A stretch of DNA of 19,970 nucleotides from NCBI GenBank assembly GCA_002083525.1, contig LWDM01000061.1, positions 1 to 19,970 on the forward strand, given 5' to 3'. Source of the stretch: Proteobacteria bacterium SG_bin9 (GTDB lineage Bacteria > Pseudomonadota > Alphaproteobacteria > Rhizobiales > Xanthobacteraceae). A program made the position numbers and the translations under genes. Below are positions 16,399-19,970 of the stretch, one piece after another. The first letter of the stretch is position 1. The number at the start of each line of letters is the position of its first letter. The notes under the pieces are model-generated. The model worked only from the letters and a program-made list of their open reading frames with translations, was not told the DNA's origin and did no database searches.

Positions 16399-17679
16399 AT
16401 GACACAGGCGCTGAAGGGCGTTCGCATTCTGGATTTCACCCACGTTCAGTCGGGTCCGACCTGCACGCAGCTGCTCGCCTGGTTCGGCGCTGACGTGATC
16501 AAGGTCGAGCGTCCGGGCGTCGGCGATATCACCCGCGGTCAGCTGATGGATGTTCCGAACGCGGACAGCCTCTACTTTACGATGCTCAACCACAACAAGC
16601 GCTCGATCACACTCGACACCAAGAACCCGAAGGGCAAGGAAGTCCTTACCGCGCTGATGAAGAAGTGCGACGTGCTGGTCGAGAACTTCGGTCCCGGCGT
16701 GCTCGATCGTATGGGCTTCCCGTGGGAGACCATCAACCAGATCAACCCGAAGCTGATCGTCGCGTCGATCAAGGGTTTCGGTCCGGGTCCGTATGAAGAC
16801 TGCAAGGTGTACGAAAACGTCGCGCAGTGCACCGGCGGTGCCGCTTCGACCACCGGCTTCCGCGACGGCCTGCCGCTCGTGACCGGCGCGCAGATCGGCG
16901 ACAGCGGCACGGGTCTGCATCTCGCGCTCGGCATCGTCACCGCGCTCTATCAGCGCACGGTGACAGGCAAGGGTCAGCGCGTGACGGCGGCGATGCAGGA
17001 CGGCGTGCTCAATCTTGCGCGCGTCAAGCTGCGTGACCAGCAGCGTCTCGCGCACGGTCCGCTCAAGGAATATAGCCAGTTCGGCGAAGGCATTCCGTTC
17101 GGCGATGCCGTACCACGCGCCGGCAACGACTCCGGTGGCGGCCAGCCGGGCCGCATCCTGAAGTGCAAGGGCTGGGAGACCGATCCGAATGCCTACATCT
17201 ATTTCATCACCCAGGCGCCGGTCTGGGAGAAGATCTGCGACGTGATCGGCGAGCCGACCTGGAAGACCGATCCGAACTACGCCAAGCCTCCGGCACGCCT
17301 GCCGCGCCTCAACGAAATCTTCGCTCGCATCGAACAGTGGACGATGACGAAGACCAAGTTCGAGGCCATGGAAATCCTGAACAAGGACGACATTCCGTGC
17401 GGCCCGATCCTGTCGATGAAGGAGCTCGCGGAAGACCAGTCGCTGCGCGCGACCGGCACCGTCGTCGAAGTCGATCATCCGAAACGCGGCAAGTATCTGT
17501 CGGTCGGCAACCCGATCAAGCTGTCGGACAGCCCGACGGTCGTTACTCGCTCGCCGCTGCTCGGCGAGCACACCGACGAGATTCTGCGTCAGGTGCTGGA
17601 GTTCAGCGACAAGCAGCTCGCTGACGTTCACGCATCGGGCGCGCTCGAGCCTCCCCGGAAAGTCGCTGCGGCTGAATAA
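16399..17679 (+). CDS. frc: Formyl-CoA:oxalate CoA-transferase
   Basis: A 426-residue class III (CaiB/BaiF) CoA-transferase that moves CoA from formyl-CoA to oxalate, releasing formate. It matches Oxalobacter formigenes Frc over its full length: LDFTHVQSGP near the N terminus with Gln17, catalytic Asp168 in QIGDSGTGLH (Asp169 in Oxalobacter), LNLARVKLRDQQRL at 204-217, and the mobile glycine loop as SGGGQPG (245-251) where Oxalobacter has GGGGQPG. The segment just before that loop is shorter than in Oxalobacter. The start has GGAG six bases upstream. It is the last gene of the oxc unit and is followed by a strong terminator. With Oxc it forms the catalytic CoA cycle of oxalate breakdown in the cytoplasm, and its formate feeds FdhAB. 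Confidence 0.96.
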   Translation: MTQALKGVRILDFTHVQSGPTCTQLLAWFGADVIKVERPGVGDITRGQLMDVPNADSLYFTMLNHNKRSITLDTKNPKGKEVLTALMKKCDVLVENFGPGVLDRMGFPWETINQINPKLIVASIKGFGPGPYEDCKVYENVAQCTGGAASTTGFRDGLPLVTGAQIGDSGTGLHLALGIVTALYQRTVTGKGQRVTAAMQDGVLNLARVKLRDQQRLAHGPLKEYSQFGEGIPFGDAVPRAGNDSGGGQPGRILKCKGWETDPNAYIYFITQAPVWEKICDVIGEPTWKTDPNYAKPPARLPRLNEIFARIEQWTMTKTKFEAMEILNKDDIPCGPILSMKELAEDQSLRATGTVVEVDHPKRGKYLSVGNPIKLSDSPTVVTRSPLLGEHTDEILRQVLEFSDKQLADVHASGALEPPRKVAAAE

Positions 17680-17704
17680 GCCGCGCAGCACGCACCGGGA
17701 CTTG

Positions 17705-17736
17705 AAGGCCGGCGACTTTGTTCGCCGGCCTTTTTT
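17705..17736 (+). terminator. Rho-independent terminator after frc
   Basis: AAGGCCGGCGA (17705-17715) and TCGCCGGCCTT (17722-17732) form a perfect 11-bp stem with a 6-base loop, followed by more T residues. This is the cleanest terminator in the window and closes the gntR-oxc-frc unit. Confidence 0.93.
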
Positions 17737-18131
17737 ATTTGCGCGGCGCAATCACATCGATGAGGCCGCCGCGTCGCGCGCTGGCATACATGGTGGGTTT
17801 CGGCGCGGGTTATGCGGCGCGCTTATTGTCGCATGAATTCGATTCAACAGATTTCTTCCGCCGCCGAACTGCACTTTGTGCGAGCATCGGCAGGACGAAG
17901 AGACGCCGAGGGTATGGATCGCCTCGCGTCGTGGAACGTGCGGGCGGATGCGCGGCGTATCTGTTTGAAAGACGTGAGCTTGTGTCAATGCGCCTGTCCG
18001 ATTTGCGGCAGGTCGTGCAACCGCAATGGCTCGTTTTGGGGTATCGTTCTCGCGACGGCCGGAGGGTAGATTTCGTACCGGTTATGTTGCATCGCCAAAA
18101 TTTGGACTGCATGTAAATCGTGCTTGTGCTC

Positions 18132-18148
18132 TGGCATATCATATACCA
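18132..18148. promoter_or_regulatory. GntR (FadR-type) operator, copy 3
   Basis: TGGCATATCATATACCA has the same length and arms as the copies at 13628 and 13710: TGGCAT, five bases, ATRCCA. Only the centre and one arm base differ. It lies 425 bases upstream of tctC, suggesting that the same GntR protein controls the transport genes and that their transcript starts near here. Confidence 0.6.
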
Positions 18149-18207
18149 AGATGCGTATCGGCAGCCCGCCAAACAAACAAAGATGGGCGCCATGGAGGAC
18201 GGAACGG

Positions 18208-18315
18208 ATGACAACGCTGGTGGTCATCGACACAAGGGGGCGGGTTCGCGCAGAGCTGTGCGAAATCCCGTTGTCCACTGGTGTTGTGGCACCACAACCA
18301 ATGACCAATAGCTGA
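18208..18315 (+). CDS. Possible 35-residue leader or remnant ORF
   Basis: ATG at 18208 with GGAGG nine bases upstream opens MTTLVVIDTRGRVRAELC and ends at tandem TGA stops. I do not recognise the peptide. It lies 60 bases after the operator and inside the presumed leader of the tctC transcript. It may be a short leader peptide, the stub of a lost enzyme gene, or chance. Confidence 0.2.
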   Translation: MTTLVVIDTRGRVRAELCEIPLSTGVVAPQPMTNS

Positions 18316-18572
18316 TGATGGCGCGTGCCGGGCAAAAGAAAGTCCGGTTCGATCTCGCGCGATCCATTGGTTGGCGTCGTGGAAATACTCTCGGACTGTC
18401 GATCGTATCGAAGACCCGCGTTTGCCGGTAAAGGACATGTGAAAGGTAGTTCCTGTCCGGCATCAACGATTGGGCCTGCAAGGAGAATAGACTGAGACGG
18501 GATGTCTATTGGGTAAGTCATCTGACGAAGCCGGCGCGAGACCGGCACGTTCAAACAAATGGGAGGTACGTA

Positions 18573-19586
18573 ATGAAACGCACTGTCTTGCACTACACGA
18601 TGAGTGTCGCCGTTGCGGCATGCATCGGCGCTGTCGCTGTTCCGGCCTCTGCGGCCTGGGAGCCGACGCGGCCTGTCGAATTCATCATTCCGGCCGGCAC
18701 CGGTGGCGGCGCCGATCAGATGGCCCGAACGATTCAGGGCATCGTCACCAAGCACAGCCTGATGAAGCAACCGCTTGTTGTGATCAACAAGTCGGGCGGC
18801 GCTGGCGGTGAAGGCTTCCTCGATGTGAAGTCGTCAGCCAACAACCCGCACAAGATCATCATCACGCTGTCGAACCTGTTCACGACGCCGCTGGCGACGG
18901 GCATTCCGTTCAGCTGGAAGGATCTGACGCCGGTGTCGATGCTCGCGCTCGACGAGTTCGTGCTCTGGGTCAACGCGGAGAAGCCCTACAAGAGCGTCAA
19001 GGAGTTCGTCGACGCCGTGAAGGCTGCCCCTCCCGGCTCGATGAAGATGGGCGGTACCGGCTCCAAGCAGGAAGACCAGATCATCACGGTCGCGCTCGAG
19101 AAGGCGACCGGCACCAAGTTCACCTACATCCCCTACAAGGGCGGCGGTGAAGTCGCGGTGCAGCTCGTCGGCAACCATGTCGATGCGACCGTGAACAACC
19201 CGATCGAGGCTGTTGCGCAGTGGCGCGGCGGCAAGGTTCGTCCGCTGTGCGTCTTCGACAACAAGAAGATGGACTACGACGAGGTCATCGCCGACGGCAA
19301 AGGCTGGAAGGACATTCCGACCTGCAAGGCCGAAGGTCTCGATATCGAGTACCTGATGCTTCGCGGCATCTTCATGTCGCCGCGCGCCACCAAGGATCAG
19401 ATCGAATACTACGTCGAGCTGTTCAAGAAGGTGCGTGAGACGCCGGAGTGGAAGGAGTTCATGAAGAGCGGTGCGTTCAATACCACCTTCATGGTCGGCG
19501 CCGAGTACGCCAAGTGGGTCGAGACCGAAGAAAAGCGGCACGAGACCCTGATGCGGGAAGCGGACTTCCTCGCAAAATCGAACTGA
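18573..19586 (+). CDS. TTT-family periplasmic substrate-binding protein (TctC/Bug type)
   Basis: A 337-residue extracytoplasmic solute receptor. Residues 1-27 are a Sec signal peptide (MKRTVLHYTMSVAVAACIGA and on to a predicted cut after PASA). The mature protein has the Bug hallmarks: the first ligand loop IIPAGTGGGADQMAR (about 39-53), a second loop near MGGTGSKQEDQ, and YIPYKGGGEVAVQLVGNHVDA, in which the receptor clamps a carboxylate group. GGAGG lies six bases before the ATG. It heads a TTT transport unit with the tctB-like gene downstream. The family takes up citrate, tartrate, glutarate, terephthalate and other acids; the position near oxc-frc and the shared operator make oxalate or a related small diacid a reasonable guess, not a proven one. 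Confidence 0.93.
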   Translation: MKRTVLHYTMSVAVAACIGAVAVPASAAWEPTRPVEFIIPAGTGGGADQMARTIQGIVTKHSLMKQPLVVINKSGGAGGEGFLDVKSSANNPHKIIITLSNLFTTPLATGIPFSWKDLTPVSMLALDEFVLWVNAEKPYKSVKEFVDAVKAAPPGSMKMGGTGSKQEDQIITVALEKATGTKFTYIPYKGGGEVAVQLVGNHVDATVNNPIEAVAQWRGGKVRPLCVFDNKKMDYDEVIADGKGWKDIPTCKAEGLDIEYLMLRGIFMSPRATKDQIEYYVELFKKVRETPEWKEFMKSGAFNTTFMVGAEYAKWVETEEKRHETLMREADFLAKSN

Positions 19587-19621
19587 TGTCGAACTGATCG
19601 AACCTTGTTTCATACGAGTTA

Positions 19622-19644
19622 CCGGCGGGCTGCGCGCCCGCCGG
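19622..19644 (+). other. Hairpin between tctC and tctB
   Basis: CCGGCGGGC (19622-19630) and GCCCGCCGG (19636-19644) form a perfect 9-bp GC stem with loop TGCGC, without a T run. In transport operons a hairpin here commonly protects the binding-protein message from 3' decay, so that the receptor is made in excess over the membrane subunits. Confidence 0.65.
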
Positions 19645-19669
19645 AGAACCGGTCGCGGATGGAGATCCA

Positions 19670-19970
19670 ATGACGACGCATAATTCAGGCAATGCCGGCC
19701 CCTCACACAAGGCGGTCGAAACGGGCGTAACCTTGTTCATCGCCCTGTTCGGGGTCCTGGTGATCGTCGGCAGCGTGAAAGCCGGAACCGGCTGGGGCTC
19801 CGAGGGCCCGCGTGCTGGGTTCTTCCCGCTCTACATCGGCATCTGCATCGTCGGCGCGAGCTTGATCAACCTCTACAACAACTGGCGCGAAGCCGAAGGA
19901 CTGTTCGCCGAATGGGTGCAGCTTCGTCAGGTGCTCAGCGTTCTCATCCCGACCACGGTCTACGCTGCAG
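19670..19970 (+). CDS. TTT transporter small membrane subunit (TctB-like), 3' end cut by window
   Basis: The first 100 residues of a TctB-family protein; the frame is still open at the window end. GGAG lies five bases before the ATG. After a polar start (MTTHNSGNAGPSHKAVETG), a first membrane segment spans about 19-37 (VTLFIALFGVLVIVGSV). The conserved GPRAGFFP loop at 51-58 follows (GPGPGFFP in many relatives), then a second segment about 57-75 (FPLYIGICIVGASLINLYN), and the start of a third (VLSVLIPTTVYAA). TctB forms the membrane complex with the large TctA permease, whose gene is expected next. Confidence 0.88.
   Translation, partial: MTTHNSGNAGPSHKAVETGVTLFIALFGVLVIVGSVKAGTGWGSEGPRAGFFPLYIGICIVGASLINLYNNWREAEGLFAEWVQLRQVLSVLIPTTVYAA

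Larger units (their letters stand above)
17737..18572 (+). other. Long intergenic region upstream of the TTT transport genes
   Basis: About 835 bases without a convincing gene. Open frames exist on both strands, but none has a recognisable protein pattern together with a good start, and the longest run over the frc terminator or into tctC. It holds the third operator copy (18132-18148), a weak small frame (18208-18315), and presumably the tctC promoter and a long leader. GC is visibly lower than in the flanking genes, so it may be a decayed gene. Confidence 0.6.

Noticed and set aside
17799..17810. Another operator copy near TGGCATACATGG
   Set aside because: Only the left arm TGGCAT is present; the right arm ATRCCA is missing.
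17718..18116. 132-codon frame after frc
   Set aside because: Its start lies inside the frc terminator, there is no ribosome site, and the peptide is not recognisable.
17985..18770. 261-codon minus-strand frame running into tctC
   Set aside because: It overlaps the signal peptide region of tctC in antisense and has no family pattern.
1..19970. CRISPR arrays, tRNA or rRNA genes, insertion sequences
   Set aside because: No regularly spaced repeats, tRNA-like folds, or transposase frames were seen on either strand.

Overview
The window looks like a chromosomal piece of an alphaproteobacterium, most likely order Hyphomicrobiales and a relative of Bradyrhizobium, Rhodopseudomonas, Afipia or Methylorubrum. 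The pointers are high GC, a formate dehydrogenase that resembles the two-subunit FDH1 of Methylorubrum extorquens almost residue for residue, a tripartite tricarboxylate (TTT) type uptake system, and an ATTCCGGG/CCCGGAAT intergenic palindrome of a kind common in Bradyrhizobium relatives. The taxonomic call is inference. I see no transposase, phage gene, tRNA, rRNA or CRISPR array.

Layout. 1-108: palindromic repeat at the left edge. 109-1320 (-): enamidase-like amidohydrolase. 1588-2361 (+): ferredoxin-NADP reductase with its own promoter, a large palindrome over the -10, and a strong hairpin terminator. 2430-3362 (-): LysR regulator. 3751-8234 (-): fdhB-fdhA, a NAD-linked formate dehydrogenase with overlapping genes and a striking inverted repeat just upstream of fdhB. 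8440-10188 (-): glyoxylate carboligase (gcl). 10367-11206 (-): IclR regulator. 11297-13462 (-): NDP-forming acyl-CoA synthetase. Divergent from it, 13784-17679 (+): a FadR-type GntR regulator, oxalyl-CoA decarboxylase (oxc) and formyl-CoA:oxalate CoA-transferase (frc), closed by a clear terminator. After an ~890-base gap comes a TTT transport system (+): tctC-like binding protein and the start of a tctB-like membrane subunit, cut by the window end.

Together this reads as an oxalate utilisation locus. Frc moves CoA from formyl-CoA to oxalate, Oxc decarboxylates oxalyl-CoA to formyl-CoA, and formate dehydrogenase oxidises the released formate to CO2 with NADH gain. Gcl would serve the assimilatory branch if oxalyl-CoA is also reduced to glyoxylate; the reductase and the tartronate semialdehyde genes are not in this window. 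The NDP-forming acyl-CoA synthetase could prime oxalate with CoA or recover ATP from formyl-CoA. The TTT system may bring in oxalate or a related acid.

The main non-coding result is a 17-base operator-like motif, TGGCAT-N5-ATRCCA. It occurs twice between the acyl-CoA synthetase gene and gntR and once upstream of tctC. A shorter version (TGGTATACCA) sits in the fdh promoter region. This suggests that the GntR protein controls uptake, activation, decarboxylation and possibly formate oxidation as one regulon.
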